From Kalmanozyma brasiliensis GHG001 (taxonomy: Eukaryota; Basidiomycota; Ustilaginomycetes; Ustilaginales): a DNA stretch of 64,000 nt. Position numbers and translations under genes: made by a program. Positions 19,932 through 30,476 of the stretch are shown piece by piece. Below the pieces are notes generated by a model. It did not search any database. It saw nothing but the letters and a program-made list of their open reading frames with translations, and was not told where the DNA came from. The number at the start of each line of letters is the position of its first letter. Position 1 is the stretch's first letter. The stretch lies in NCBI RefSeq assembly GCF_000497045.1, contig NW_015961957.1, forward strand, positions 248,001 to 312,000, written 5' to 3'.

Positions 19932-21608
19932 TCAAGGCCCAGCAGGCACACCTACGCTGCTGCCGGCGCTGGACAAGCGAGCGCCGAAGCTCATGCCGTT
20001 GCCGCCGAAGCTGGCTGCACGCGGACTGGCACAGAGCTTGGACATGGCGTCCTTGCGCAGGCGGCTGTTCATGCGAGCCTGGAAGTTGACTTTCTGAAAA
20101 TCGTTGGGCTGTCCCTTGGGCTGGCGACGCGGCTGGATGGGTGGCAGTGTAAGACCAGCGTTGTTGATCGTCTGACTGCCATCTGGCGACGAGGCGTTGG
20201 TCTTGAATGCCCGATGCTGAGGTGCTGCCGACAGGTGGATGGCACGCGGGATCGCTTTGGGAGCAGTGATAGGAGGCGTTGTGCTGGTCGAAGTGGGAGC
20301 GCTGGCGACGCTTCGGCCTAGCGAGCCATAGCGACCGTTGTTGAGTCCTTGCCTTTGCAGCGTCAAGTTCTGCGGGGTGGGCGTGCTCGACAAAGCCTTG
20401 ACAAAGGGCGAATTGATCTCAAGGTCCTCTTCGCTCGTCTCGGGCGTTTGATCGCCTTCGACGCGGTCGCTTTCGGACTGAGCTCGCGAGCCTTCCGAGG
20501 CACTGTCGTCAATGACGATGGAAGGGGTGACAGTGCGGGAGCGCATCGACTGGATGCTCTCGGCTGTACCTGAGGAAGGTCGCATCGCCTTGCGAGAATG
20601 CACGCTGGATGCAGGCGAGCTGCCACGGTGTCCGGGAGGCGTGGGAAGCCTGTCGTCACTAGGAGCAGCACCTCCTCGCCAGCTTCGCTGATCCAAAGGC
20701 GTGCGGGAAGGTGACGGGCCTTCACTGCTCACCTTACGAGTGTGGCGGTTGAGGATGTTCTGAAGCTGCAACTGTTGCTGCGATTGCTGCTGATGCTGCT
20801 GATGCTGCATGGCCGGCTGTTGCGAGTAGTTTTGGTAGGTATCGCTCTCGAGACCGATGGTCTGGTACAGCTGCTGGACCTGGCGCTGTCGCAGACTGGC
20901 CTGAATGCTAGCCTGAGCCGCCTGCCTCTGCTCCTGCGCAGAAGAGGCTGCGGAATATCCGCCGTCTAATTCGCTGTTGCCTCCTTGAAGTTGGGAGAGA
21001 AGCAAACGCTGCTGAGCCGCGAGCTGCTGCTGGCCGTACTGTTGCTGACCATACTGCAGATGCTGCTGCTCCTGCTGCTGTCTCTGAAGCGCTTGAAGGC
21101 GAAGCAGCTCCATCTTTTGTTGCTGCACTGCCGCCTGCTGCTGAGAAAGCTGTTGCTGAAGCTGCATCTGCATGTATTGCTGCTGGTGCGGGTGCTGTTG
21201 GTGAGCGTATTGCTGCTGCTGTTGGTTGCCGAATCCATGGTGGTAGCCTTGGTAGTTGGGCTGTGCATCGTGCTGCCCATAGGAGGGGTTGGACTGCAGG
21301 CGCATGGCAGTCAGCTGGTCCTCAAGACTGGCTTGCAGCGCAGAAATGTCTCGAAGCGAGTCTTGCGTTCGGTATGCATTGCTCTGCGGCTGCTGATATT
21401 GCTGCTGCTGCTGCTGCTGTTGCTGTGGGTAGGCGGTTTGCGGGTAGCCGGACGAGGCGTGGTTGCGGCCAGCGGACTGCTGCGAGCTGGCCTGAGAGGA
21501 AAAGACGGAACCGAGGCCAAGACCCTCGGTGCGCAGACCAGAAAGAAGATCGGAGCGGGTCTGGTAGGCGTTGTTGCCGCCGTAGTATTGCTGATTTGAA
21601 GTGTTCAT
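19932..21608 (-). CDS. Gln-rich low-complexity protein, function unknown
   Basis: This is a single exon of 558 residues from ATG 21608 (MNTSNQQYYGGNN...). The frame is open 13 codons further to another ATG at 21647, but the 21608 start is simpler. Residues about 60-270 are dominated by Gln with Tyr, Leu and Met, including a run of pure Gln from a CTG microsatellite. Helical Gln/Leu segments (LLRLQALQRQQQEQQ) suggest coiled-coil or prion-like behaviour. The second half is Ser/Pro-rich with likely phosphorylation sites. A short basic C-terminal block (FQKVNFQARMNSRLRKDAM) looks more ordered. I do not recognise a family. RNA-granule or transcription roles are typical of such proteins, but this is inference. 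Confidence 0.72.
   Translation of the reverse strand: MNTSNQQYYGGNNAYQTRSDLLSGLRTEGLGLGSVFSSQASSQQSAGRNHASSGYPQTAYPQQQQQQQQQYQQPQSNAYRTQDSLRDISALQASLEDQLTAMRLQSNPSYGQHDAQPNYQGYHHGFGNQQQQQYAHQQHPHQQQYMQMQLQQQLSQQQAAVQQQKMELLRLQALQRQQQEQQHLQYGQQQYGQQQLAAQQRLLLSQLQGGNSELDGGYSAASSAQEQRQAAQASIQASLRQRQVQQLYQTIGLESDTYQNYSQQPAMQHQQHQQQSQQQLQLQNILNRHTRKVSSEGPSPSRTPLDQRSWRGGAAPSDDRLPTPPGHRGSSPASSVHSRKAMRPSSGTAESIQSMRSRTVTPSIVIDDSASEGSRAQSESDRVEGDQTPETSEEDLEINSPFVKALSSTPTPQNLTLQRQGLNNGRYGSLGRSVASAPTSTSTTPPITAPKAIPRAIHLSAAPQHRAFKTNASSPDGSQTINNAGLTLPPIQPRRQPKGQPNDFQKVNFQARMNSRLRKDAMSKLCASPRAASFGGNGMSFGARLSSAGSSVGVPAGP
21400..21427. repeat. CTG/CAG microsatellite encoding polyglutamine
   Basis: Consecutive CTG/TTG triplets encode about nine glutamines near residue 65 of the 558-residue protein on the minus strand. 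Confidence 0.85.
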
Positions 21609-24050
21609 CGTGACAAGAGGCTTGAGAGGCGTTTGGAATCGAGTCAAAAGCGGGTGTATGAATGGGCGCCTGGCCGCAGGTATCGAGGGATCGTTGGTGG
21701 TACAGGTCCAGCAAGTAGTGATGGCGTGATCACAGTACTGTTGAGAGATGCTTGTATGGCAGGTATATGTATGTTTGAGCCGACGACGGTGGCGGGGCTA
21801 TATTGTATGCTTCTGGGTGGCGAGTCTTGATGCTATGGCTGCGGTCAACGCGACCTCGAGAATTGAGAGATTCGAGGTGGAGAGACTTACGGTCTCAGCG
21901 GAGATGAGAGTGGGGTGAACTTTGATGCAGGTGTGTCACGGAGGCGGACGTGACCTGGTTGACGTCGGTGGGGAAGAGTAGGTCGAAGTGCTGGCAAAGC
22001 GCAAGACGGGCGAATTGGATACGTGGCAGTGGAACAGGCTGTGCTGCAAGACTGACGTTTGAATGGCGGTCGGAGATGAAGCTGCTATGCAGGGCTGAGT
22101 ACCGGCAGGGTGGGTTGAAGTCGACGGGGCGTGGAAGGCGACCGAGAGAAGTGAGCCGGAGTGATGCGCAGAACTAGCTGCGAATGGAGCGCTAATGTGG
22201 TTTGAAGGAAATTGGCGAGGCAAGCGGCCTTTGTTAGAGAGCAAGAAGGGCGAAGATGGGAGCGTATAGATGCCGGGTATGGTAAGAAGAGGTGGCGCAA
22301 CGCAATCGAAGGTGGGAACTCTGCGTTTTTGAAGTGCGCTGCGGACGGCAAGCTGGAAGGATGGGAAGGTCAACGGACTGAAGAGAGGTCGAGAGTTGAA
22401 AAGAGATGAGCCGAGAAGGAGGCTAGCTGAAGGTTTGGGATCAGAAAAGAGTTGACGAAGACCGAGGGTGAGAAGAGGCTAGCTACGGGAGACCAAAATT
22501 AGAAAGGATGAAGAGAGGCAGCCGAGACGAAGGAAGACGAAAGTAGGGATGAAAGGGGGAGGAAGGGGAAGCACGGGGACGAGATTGATGGTAGTGAGGA
22601 GGGGTGACGACGACGACCAACCAGCGGATGAAAGAGCTCAGTCAGTCAAGGCTTTGAAGCGCGCGGGAAGGGGCCAAAATGACAAATTTGGAGAGGCAGC
22701 AGAAAGGCGAGAATCGACTAATACAGTACATAATTGGAGCAAGCCTCGACCCGACTCAGCCTCGACGCCGACCGTTGATTGCTATGACAAGCCTCTCCCT
22801 TCCGATCAACTCTGCGGCGTTCAACAGCTGATGCGTGATCAGACAATGAGCAAGAAAAGAGCGGCCTCGACTGCATCCGCCGGCGAAGGTCCAACACAAT
22901 GAAGAAGTAAGCAGAGGACTGAGCGAGCAAACAAATCTCTCGACCTCATTGTCTCTGTCCTGATCGCATGCAGGAAAGGCATGGATCGCGGCTGGCTCTG
23001 TTGCCATTCACGCCTATCTATACGCCGCCGCCAAGCAAGCATTTTGAATGTGCAGCCCGTCGACAAGGCCAACAAAGGAGCACACTCCGCTCGTCGAGCT
23101 AATCGTATCGCAGAGGATAGCAACACATGAAATTTTCGAGGGTCCAAAGGCCAACACGGCGAGAAAGAAGGAAAGAACAATCGAGCAGCGCACGCCACAC
23201 AGCGAACAGAACAGCCAGCGAGCAAGTTACAGTCGGTGTGCATGGCGGAGCAGGAGCGTGAGAAAATTAACCTTGACAGTCCTCCTGTGCCCGTCCCCCT
23301 CGACACGCGCCAAGGCAATCAGACCCTGCCTTGCATCAGTCTCAAAGTTATGGATCACGCGTGAGAGAGAGAGAGTCTAGATTTTTGAAGCGAGCTCCTG
23401 CAGCTGCACACTCAAAAACGCGCGTCTGCTCCGGATCAGCGTGTCCGAGAGACCGTGTAAATGAGTCACCTTTCAGGCTCCTCTTCAAGAGCGGGCATCC
23501 GGCTGCGGCCAAGATCGTCACTGCGATGCCGTGTCGATCCGATGTAAGATTGCTGTGTTGCGCAGCAGACGACTATACGAACGGACGTCGTCTCATAAAA
23601 GAAGGACAACGTGGAAGCATGCAATCCTCCCATTGTCTCGAGGGGCGATCAGGTGGCTAACAACGCAGCCTATAATAAACTGAGACATCAGCTTGCTCGC
23701 TGGCAAGAGTTCAAACGAAGCGAGGTGAGACTGGACGGGCGATTTGTCTGCGAAAGTTGAGATGTTGGATTCATCACTCTGACAACTTACAGAATTCTCG
23801 ATTTGGACCCTGGAGCGGCCGTCAAGACCGAAGAACGGCAAGGCTCGAGGCTCGGCTTTATGATAGCAGAGAACACACACAGGCCAAGTCTGGGGTTCAA
23901 CTACCCCACACTCAAGGGGCATGCCCATCGATCGAACTGAACTACCTTTGGCGCTTTGATCCTTTCATCCTCTTCTACATCACGATACGTCTCTGCTCTC
24001 GAGTCCTTGCTCAGTCTGGCTACATCTCTGCAGTGTAGCATTTGGCAAAA
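21609..24050. other. Long gene-poor region, probably leader and promoter of the Gln-rich gene
   Basis: This 2.4-kb stretch has no supported gene. From about 22300 to 22700 the + strand is strongly purine-rich, so the minus strand is a long pyrimidine-rich tract, as expected for an extended 5' leader of the minus-strand gene ending at 19932. A short (GA)n run lies near 23362-23375. Open frames here overlap on both strands and show no family resemblance. The right end holds the promoter of the E1 alpha gene. Confidence 0.5.
23362..23375. repeat. GA dinucleotide microsatellite
   Basis: A short perfect run of GA repeats sits inside the gene-poor region and has no coding context. Confidence 0.7.
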
Positions 24051-25640
24051 ATGGCGTCGTCGACAACCTCCTCGATGGGCCGCTTGCGGTTGGCCCAGCA
24101 CCTCCGCGCCTCTGCCCAGCCGACGGCGGTGAGAAGCTCTTGCATTGCTACCCGCACCTTCGCATCATCCTCACGACTTCGCAAAGACGGCGACGAACCA
24201 CAAGGCCATCTCCCCGGTCATCCCTCCTCGGTCTTCCTCACTTCGCTCAACGATAGCTTCTTCGACAGCGTTCGGCCTAAGACACTCTCGGGCAATAAGA
24301 ATGCCAAAGGCGGCATCCCTACCTACCGTCTCATGGATGGTGTCGGGCGCCTCCTACCAGGCGTCACCGACGAGACGGTCAACATCACCGAAGCCGAAGG
24401 CGTCAAGATGTACCGCACCATGCTGCTCCTCCCGCAGATCGACGTCATCCTCTACAACGCGCAACGTCAAGGTCGAATCTCGTTCATGATGACCTCGTAC
24501 GGCGAGGAAGGAGCTGTCATTGGCAGTGCAGCGGGTCTCGACGGGAAGGATGAGGTGTTTGCCCAGTATCGAGAGTCAGGCGTGCTGCTGTGGCGCGACT
24601 TTTCCATCGACCATTTCATGTCGCAAGTGTTTGGAGCCGAGGACGACCTGTGCGGGGGCAGGCAGATGCCCATCCACTTCGGTAGCACGCAGCATCACTT
24701 TCATACCATCAGCAGTCCGCTCGCGACACAGATCCCGCAGGCAGCGGGTGCAGGATACGCTCTCAAGAGGACAAAGGGCAGAGAGAACAATGTCGTCATT
24801 TGCTACTTTGGCGAAGGTGCGGCCAGCGAGGGTGACTTCCATGCTGGGATGAACCTAGCCAGTACCACAAAGAGCCCAGTCATGTGAGTTGTAAGCTTAT
24901 CCTTTCAATTTTCACAAAGAGCGACGTTACTGACCTCTGCTCTCGCCTCCTCGACAGCTTCTTCGTCCGCAACAATGGCTACGCCATCTCGACACCCGCG
25001 GCCGAGCAGTTCCGCGGCGACGGTATCGCCTCCCGCGGCCCAGGCTATGGCATGCTCACCATCCGTGTCGACGGCAACGACGCCCTTGCCGTCCGCTCCG
25101 CTGTCCAAGCGGCCAAGGCCAAAGCATTGTCCGAGCAGCGACCTGTGCTCATCGAAGCCATGACCTACCGAGTCGGCCACCACTCGACATCCGACGACTC
25201 ATCCGCCTACCGCTCCAAGCAAGCCGTCGAAAGCTGGAAGCAGATGGACAATCCCTTGCACCGCATGCGCAATTTCCTCACTGACCGAGGGTGGTGGCAC
25301 GACGAGCTGGAAGAGCAGACCAAAGTGCAACACCGCAAGACGGTCATCGAGGCGATGGGGAGGGCCGAGAAGAAGAAGAGGCCGCAGCTGAGCAGTCTGT
25401 TTGAGGGGACATATCGAGGCGAGATGCCAGGCAATCTCAAGGTGAGTGCTCACAGACAGTTTCTTGCTCATCTTTGACATACATGCTGACCAGTCCATAC
25501 TCTGACTGACGCTACAGGAACAACGCGCTGAGCTCGCCGAGCTGCTGGAAAAGTACGGCTCGTTACCCGGCTGGTCGAAGGAGATGGCCAAACACGCCAA
25601 CGCAGGAAAGGACATGGAACAGTACCGCATCAAGAAGTAG
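24051..25640 (+). CDS. BCKDHA: Branched-chain 2-oxoacid dehydrogenase E1 component, alpha subunit, mitochondrial
   Basis: Exons are 24051-24883, 24958-25441 and 25518-25640. The introns are GTGAGT...CGACAG (74 nt) and GTGAGT...CTACAG (76 nt), and the product has 479 residues. The N terminus is a presequence ending near TRTFASSSR. The thiamine-diphosphate motif is GEGAASEGDFHAG (about 254). The regulatory phosphorylation loop GHHSTSDDSSAYR (first Ser about 354) is the one phosphorylated by BCKD kinase in animal enzymes. With E1 beta, E2 and E3 it decarboxylates the keto acids of Val, Leu and Ile in the matrix. Many yeasts lack this complex, while filamentous and smut fungi keep it. A TTG nine bases upstream is in frame, but ATG 24051 is the natural start. 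Confidence 0.95.
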
Positions 25641-25914
25641 TAGCCAACGAGGCATCCTCTCACTGACGGAACAGCGCGTGCAAAGCATCTTCCACTCATA
25701 GCATTCGTTGAAGCGTGAACAAGAGCGAGGGCTCGAGGTTGTCTCGATCGAGTGTGAGTGTTGGTCTCGACCGTCTTGCTGGACCCTGAAAAGGCAAAAA
25801 ATGTGACGCGGAAGGTGAAAAAAAGAAGCAGCACAGGTGCGGCGACTTTCTTCCGTCACCCTTCTCCTTTGCCACCACCTGCTCATCCCTTCCACAGCAG
25901 CTCGACTGGCAACA

Positions 25915-26988
25915 ATGTCGTACGTGGTGCAAGCAAGTATCTTCGCCGGCGGTCTGGTCGTTGGTGCCGGTGGGGCTGTTCTTCTCTCGAGCAAGCACAA
26001 GCCCGCCCCCTCTGCAGTCACCCCGACGCAACAGCCTGCTGGTCCTGCTGCGACCACCACCCCATCCTCCGTGCCCGACCTCTACACTCTCTCCTCAACG
26101 GACGCCCTCGGGCCCGCAGGCTACCCAGGCCCGATCGCCGACTTCCTCCGCCACGCAGCCTACGTCTCATCCTACGACCGTCGACTGCGCCACCCCTCCT
26201 GGACAGCAGAACACCTCACCTCCGCCTCCCTTCAACGTCCTCCCGGCACCAAACCCGATCGCTCCAACTCTGTCTTCCGCGAGGACCTGCGCATTCCCGA
26301 ACTCTTCCGCGCGCGCATGGCCGACTATTTCCGCTCGGGCTACGATCGAGGACACATGGTCCCCGCTGCCGACGCCAAGTCTTCCCAGCTAGCCATGGAC
26401 GAGACGTTTCTCCTCACCAACATCGCCCCCCAGGTCGGGGCGGGGATGAACCGCGACTACTGGGCGCATACGGAGGACTTTGTGAGGAGGTTGACGGGCA
26501 GATTCGCCGATCTATACGTGTTCACCATTCCACTGTACCTACCGAGGCAGGGGGTGGATGGGAAGTTCAGAGTGAGCTACGAAGTCATTGGTTCTCCGCC
26601 TAATGTTGCCGTGCCGACGCATTTTGCCAAGGTCATTCTGGGAGTTGAACAAGCACGCGAGGGGAATGGCGCACCGGGACCGAAAGTCGAGTGGAAGAGC
26701 GGACTGGCCAAGGTCGGACTCGGTGGGGGGACGATGGCGCTGGGCGCGTTCGTTATGCCCAACAGCATCATTCCAAACGAGGCACCGCTGGAGAGCTTTG
26801 CCGTGCCATTGGAGACGGTGGAGAGGGCTGCGGGGCTGACACTGTTCCCACCGGCGGTCAAGGCGAGCGCCAAGAGGTTGTGCGATACGGTGCAGTGCTC
26901 GATTGTTGTCCGAGATTTCAGTGACAAGAGTCGGACGTTGACGGCGCCCGGAGCCAAGCCACTGCCTCTGCCTGCGCCTAGGTCGTAG
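25915..26988 (+). CDS. nuc1: Mitochondrial DNA/RNA non-specific endonuclease, Nuc1/EndoG type
   Basis: This is a single exon of 357 residues, with ATG 25915 in an ACAATG context. A hydrophobic N-terminal segment (SIFAGGLVVGAGGAVLL) followed by lysines acts as mitochondrial anchor and signal in this family. The catalytic motif DRGHM is at 144-148 with His147 as general base, and the metal-binding Asn lies in the following LTNIAPQVGAGMNRDYW block. Nuc1/EndoG acts in mitochondrial DNA maintenance and, when released, in programmed death. About 50 residues of extra sequence in the C-terminal half (around REGNGAPGPKVEW) look like an insertion. The gene lies 274 bp after the E1 alpha gene on the same strand. 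Confidence 0.93.
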   Translation: MSYVVQASIFAGGLVVGAGGAVLLSSKHKPAPSAVTPTQQPAGPAATTTPSSVPDLYTLSSTDALGPAGYPGPIADFLRHAAYVSSYDRRLRHPSWTAEHLTSASLQRPPGTKPDRSNSVFREDLRIPELFRARMADYFRSGYDRGHMVPAADAKSSQLAMDETFLLTNIAPQVGAGMNRDYWAHTEDFVRRLTGRFADLYVFTIPLYLPRQGVDGKFRVSYEVIGSPPNVAVPTHFAKVILGVEQAREGNGAPGPKVEWKSGLAKVGLGGGTMALGAFVMPNSIIPNEAPLESFAVPLETVERAAGLTLFPPAVKASAKRLCDTVQCSIVVRDFSDKSRTLTAPGAKPLPLPAPRS

Positions 26989-27224
26989 ATTACTAGGGAA
27001 GAGCAATCACATCCATCGACATCACCGCAACGTATGAAGTATTGAGAATGGACATCGTTCGAGAACTCCGCCCGAATAGAGCTCGTCCACGTCCCGCAAG
27101 CACTGCCTGAGAAGAATCACAAATTCAGGGTCTGTCGAAACGCGGGAAGAAGCACGGCCCGCTGGAAATTCGGCCACGCGCTCTGACCATCCTCCCCCTC
27201 ATCACCACCATCACACGCGAAACA

Positions 27225-28454
27225 ATGAGCATATCCACCCTGGCCTCGCTGGGCATGGCGCTCGGCGCGCCGCTCGTCTATGCCGATCAAGCGCACTCCA
27301 TCTACCGCAAGCAGGACGCACGTGGCTTCTCGCACGACGTCTGTGCCGTTCTGCTCATCGCCAACATCACGCGCTGCTTCTTCTGGCTCGGCGAACGATT
27401 CGAATACGCCCTCCTGCTACAGAGCATCTTGATGATCGCGGCGCAACTGGGGCTGTTGTACCTGTGTATACGGTTTCGACCCGTGGGCAGGTGGAGTAAG
27501 AGCATCAGCAGTGATGGTGCGCGCGTTGTGTTTGATAACCAAGAAGAGAGGGTCGAAGGAGAGGGGAGTAGGAGTGCGCAGGAGGATCTGATGGATCTCA
27601 ACGAGCCGGTGAAGCAGCAGGAGGAAGAAGAGGGGTATGCGAACAAGCAACCGCTGCTCGTCACGCTGGGTGGCATGTTGAGAGGCGGAAACTCTTCGTA
27701 CGGTCAAATCTCAAACGACACGACGCTTCCACCGCCTAATACCGCCCCAACCAACTCTTCGATTCGGACTCGTCTAGTCTCGATGCTCAGCAGCCCCTCC
27801 CGACCACTCAACTTCTGGCAGTGGTCCGACTACAACTCCTACCTCGTCTTTCTCCTCCTCCTCATCCTACTCCTCACCCTTCTCTACCTCCTCCTCTCCT
27901 GGTCGTCCACCTTCATCTCCATCCTAGGCTACCTCGCTCTCGGCCTCGAGTCGACCCTCCCCATCCCACAGCTCATTTCGAACTACCGCCGCAAGTCTCT
28001 CGCCGGCTTCCGCTCAAGTGTTCTCGTCGGCTGGTTGGGGGGTGATAGCTTCAAGCTGCTCTACTTTGTGCTACGGGGAAGTCCGGTGCAGTTTACCGTG
28101 TGCGCGGTGTTCCAGCTGAGTGTGGATCTTGCCATTGTGGCGCAACGGGCGATGTATAGGGAGCAGACGGAGAGGGAGGAGGCCGAGATGCGGGGTGAGC
28201 AGGAGGAGCAGACTGTAGGAAGGAGAAGGGAGGGGGAGGTAGAGGTGGATGCCGAACAGCCAAGCAGAGGAGCGAGTGCGACCAAGGGGAAGGGGAAGGT
28301 GGCAGCAAAGGGAAAAGGAAAAATGAGGAGCGCGATGAAGGGCGGCAGGGCGCAAGAGGAGGAGGATGGATTGTTGCAAGGCCCAACGCACGTGATCAGC
28401 ATCGAGGCGGATGACGACGATGATGAAGGAGACATCTCGAACGGTCGCAAGTGA
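27225..28454 (+). CDS. PQ-loop repeat membrane protein, SLC66A2/Any1-like
   Basis: This is a single exon of 409 residues. The first PQ-loop-like repeat is at the N terminus (APLVYADQAHSIYRKQDARG). A hydrophilic loop covers about 90-205. The second membrane half contains LPIPQLISNYRRKSLAGFR and VGWLGGDSFKLLYFVLRGSP, a block characteristic of the SLC66A2/PQLC1 group. Yeast Any1 of this group counteracts phospholipid flippase loss at the Golgi and endosome. The highly charged Lys/Glu/Gly-rich C-terminal tail (about 320-409) appears lineage-specific. Several membrane segments are visible. A small-molecule transport role cannot be excluded. Confidence 0.82.
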   Translation: MSISTLASLGMALGAPLVYADQAHSIYRKQDARGFSHDVCAVLLIANITRCFFWLGERFEYALLLQSILMIAAQLGLLYLCIRFRPVGRWSKSISSDGARVVFDNQEERVEGEGSRSAQEDLMDLNEPVKQQEEEEGYANKQPLLVTLGGMLRGGNSSYGQISNDTTLPPPNTAPTNSSIRTRLVSMLSSPSRPLNFWQWSDYNSYLVFLLLLILLLTLLYLLLSWSSTFISILGYLALGLESTLPIPQLISNYRRKSLAGFRSSVLVGWLGGDSFKLLYFVLRGSPVQFTVCAVFQLSVDLAIVAQRAMYREQTEREEAEMRGEQEEQTVGRRREGEVEVDAEQPSRGASATKGKGKVAAKGKGKMRSAMKGGRAQEEEDGLLQGPTHVISIEADDDDDEGDISNGRK

Positions 28455-28567
28455 GGTTGTGACTCTCAGGTGGAACCGGCGTTACTGCAATAGATGGGTT
28501 CTAAGTTCTTTTCTTCCAGAACCGAGTGTCTACAGATGTTCACAATGGATCCGGTCCAACTTGATCC

Positions 28568-30163
28568 TCACCGACCGCTGATCTTCTGCAACCAGCTCTT
28601 GCCGCCCTCCGCGCCTTCATTTGACACCTTCTCCCGACCCTTTCCCAGATCGAGCAGCGCCCTCCCCTCCTCAAAACTTCCCTCCACCCGCGTCGCCTTC
28701 TCCAACCGCCGCAACGCCAACGTGAGCGTCTTGGGCTCCATACTGAACGTGAAGCGGAACCATCCCGCTTTCGGGTGATGGTACTGCGTTCCTGGCGCCA
28801 CAAAAACGCCCTCGTCCAACAATCTATCCACAAACTTGGCCTCCATCTCCCTCCCCTCCTTGTCCTGTGAATCACCATCGATGCCGCAGAACTGACCCAG
28901 GTTGACCAGGAGGAAGAAGCCCGAGTTGCTCGGGTAGTAGGGAACTTGATAATGCTTGAACCACGCCAGTGCGTGTTCGTAGGCCAACCCTAGCCTGCGT
29001 CGGTTCTCGCGCAGGTACCAGGCGAGGAACTTCTCATCCTGCAACCAGGTGTGCCACAAGTTCGCTGCTGGAGACGCGGACTGGGAGAGCAGCCCAACGG
29101 AGCTCATGGCGCGCTGGAGAGCCGGGTTGTGCTGCGAAACAAGAACGCCCAGTCGGAAACCGTTGACGGCAAAGTCCTTGGAAGCGGACGTGACGACATG
29201 CACATAAGCCGGGTCCAGTCCGCATTCCTTCTGCGTATCGATGGAGAGGATGCTCTCGAACCGCGCCGGCGAGGGAACATCGGAAGTGGTGAAGCACGAC
29301 CGGGCGTAGATCTCGTCCGAAACAAAATGCAGTTGGTGCTCACCAGCGAACCGGGCGAGGGCGAGGACGGTGGATCGAGGGTAGATCGTGCCGGTGGGAT
29401 TGTGCGGGTTGCACAGAATCAGGGCTTTTACTGGAATCCCCTCCTTCTTTGCTCGCTCGTATGCTTCTCGATAAGCAGCGATGGTCGATGAGGCGAACGA
29501 GGAGAGCTCTAGAGACTCCTTGGACTCCTCGCCTTCCGCGGGTAGGGGCAGATGCACTTCTACCACCCTCGCCTTGGCCCGACTGGTCAGGTCGTTATCG
29601 AACGCATTGTAGTACGGAGCACTCAGCAGGACTCCATCACCGTCATCGCAGATGTTCCAGAATAGCTCGTCAAGGATGCCCGTCGCTCCGCTTGCAATGG
29701 CAATGTGGTCCTCCGTCACCTTCTTCAGCGGCAGCGGCGAGTCGGTGCGTTCCGGCCAATCAGGTGTACGTTCGTTGAACAGCTTGGCAATCGACGTGAG
29801 CAGCCGCTTGGACGACGTGAAGCGGTCCGCGTACGTGAGGTCGGCGGCGGAAAGCTGGAGTCGATCCTTGGCGAGAAAGTACTCGAGCAGCTCAGGACGG
29901 CAGAGCGAATTGTCTGCGATGCCGGCGTTGATGATGCCGTCTGGGTTGGTGATGGGGTCGTACTGGTTGGCGAGCAGACGCTTGACGCCTTCGGGCAGGT
30001 CGAAGCCGCTTGCTCCTGCCGCACCACGACGAGAGAGGGTGGACGAGGTGTCATCGTCTTTTCGGGATGTAGAGGAGAGATCGACGTTGGACACTTTGGT
30101 CGCGAGGGAAGCCAGCTCTGGTGCTGCATCTCCTGCAGCCGAGGTTGCGATGGTGTCGGCCAT
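28568..30163 (-). CDS. Class I/II PLP aminotransferase, ACC-synthase-like
   Basis: This is a single exon of 531 residues. The fold markers are GITDGx-type INAGIADNSLCRPELLEYF near 80-100, the PLP-contact block CNPHNPTGTIYPRS, the SDEIYARSCF segment, and the PLP lysine in SASKDFAVNGFRLG (about K329). The C-terminal arginine block is WFRFTFSM. This spacing matches 1-aminocyclopropane-1-carboxylate synthase-like proteins, common in fungi, which often act as alanine, aromatic or other aminotransferases rather than true ACC synthases. A Ser/Asp-rich N-terminal extension of about 60 residues is not a clear transit peptide. It diverges from the CLYBL-type lyase. Confidence 0.88.
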   Translation of the reverse strand: MADTIATSAAGDAAPELASLATKVSNVDLSSTSRKDDDTSSTLSRRGAAGASGFDLPEGVKRLLANQYDPITNPDGIINAGIADNSLCRPELLEYFLAKDRLQLSAADLTYADRFTSSKRLLTSIAKLFNERTPDWPERTDSPLPLKKVTEDHIAIASGATGILDELFWNICDDGDGVLLSAPYYNAFDNDLTSRAKARVVEVHLPLPAEGEESKESLELSSFASSTIAAYREAYERAKKEGIPVKALILCNPHNPTGTIYPRSTVLALARFAGEHQLHFVSDEIYARSCFTTSDVPSPARFESILSIDTQKECGLDPAYVHVVTSASKDFAVNGFRLGVLVSQHNPALQRAMSSVGLLSQSASPAANLWHTWLQDEKFLAWYLRENRRRLGLAYEHALAWFKHYQVPYYPSNSGFFLLVNLGQFCGIDGDSQDKEGREMEAKFVDRLLDEGVFVAPGTQYHHPKAGWFRFTFSMEPKTLTLALRRLEKATRVEGSFEEGRALLDLGKGREKVSNEGAEGGKSWLQKISGR

Positions 30164-30476
30164 ATTCAGCTTCTATGGAGAGTCTGCGGAGTTAGGGTGG
30201 AAGAGAGTGTGCGAAGGCAAGGTTGGACAGAAGCTTATCTGACATGCTTTTTTTCTAGCGGCAGTCGGCATCTAAGTCGGCCTGTGCGCCATGTCGGCCG
30301 TGAGCGGACAGTGCGTATTGCCGCCGCGTGCCCCGCCTAAAAGGCGCGTGTTCGGGTGTGAAGCAGCGTCAGTCAGCCGAGTGGAGGCTGAACCGTCAAT
30401 TCGTCTCCCATCATCTTGCCATCCCTACCTCTCCTCGTCCATCCACCTTCATCCTTCGCAGAGACAATCGCCAAGA
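30164..30476. other. Divergent intergenic region (aminotransferase / lyase)
   Basis: This 313-bp stretch lies between two divergent ATGs. An in-frame ATG at 30291 would extend the lyase by 62 residues, but ATG 30477 begins a better presequence. The two genes probably share this short promoter. Confidence 0.5.

Noticed and set aside
21936..22373. 145-codon minus-strand frame upstream of the Gln-rich gene
   Set aside because: The Ser/Pro/His-rich composition merely reflects the pyrimidine-rich tract, with no domain or conservation sign.
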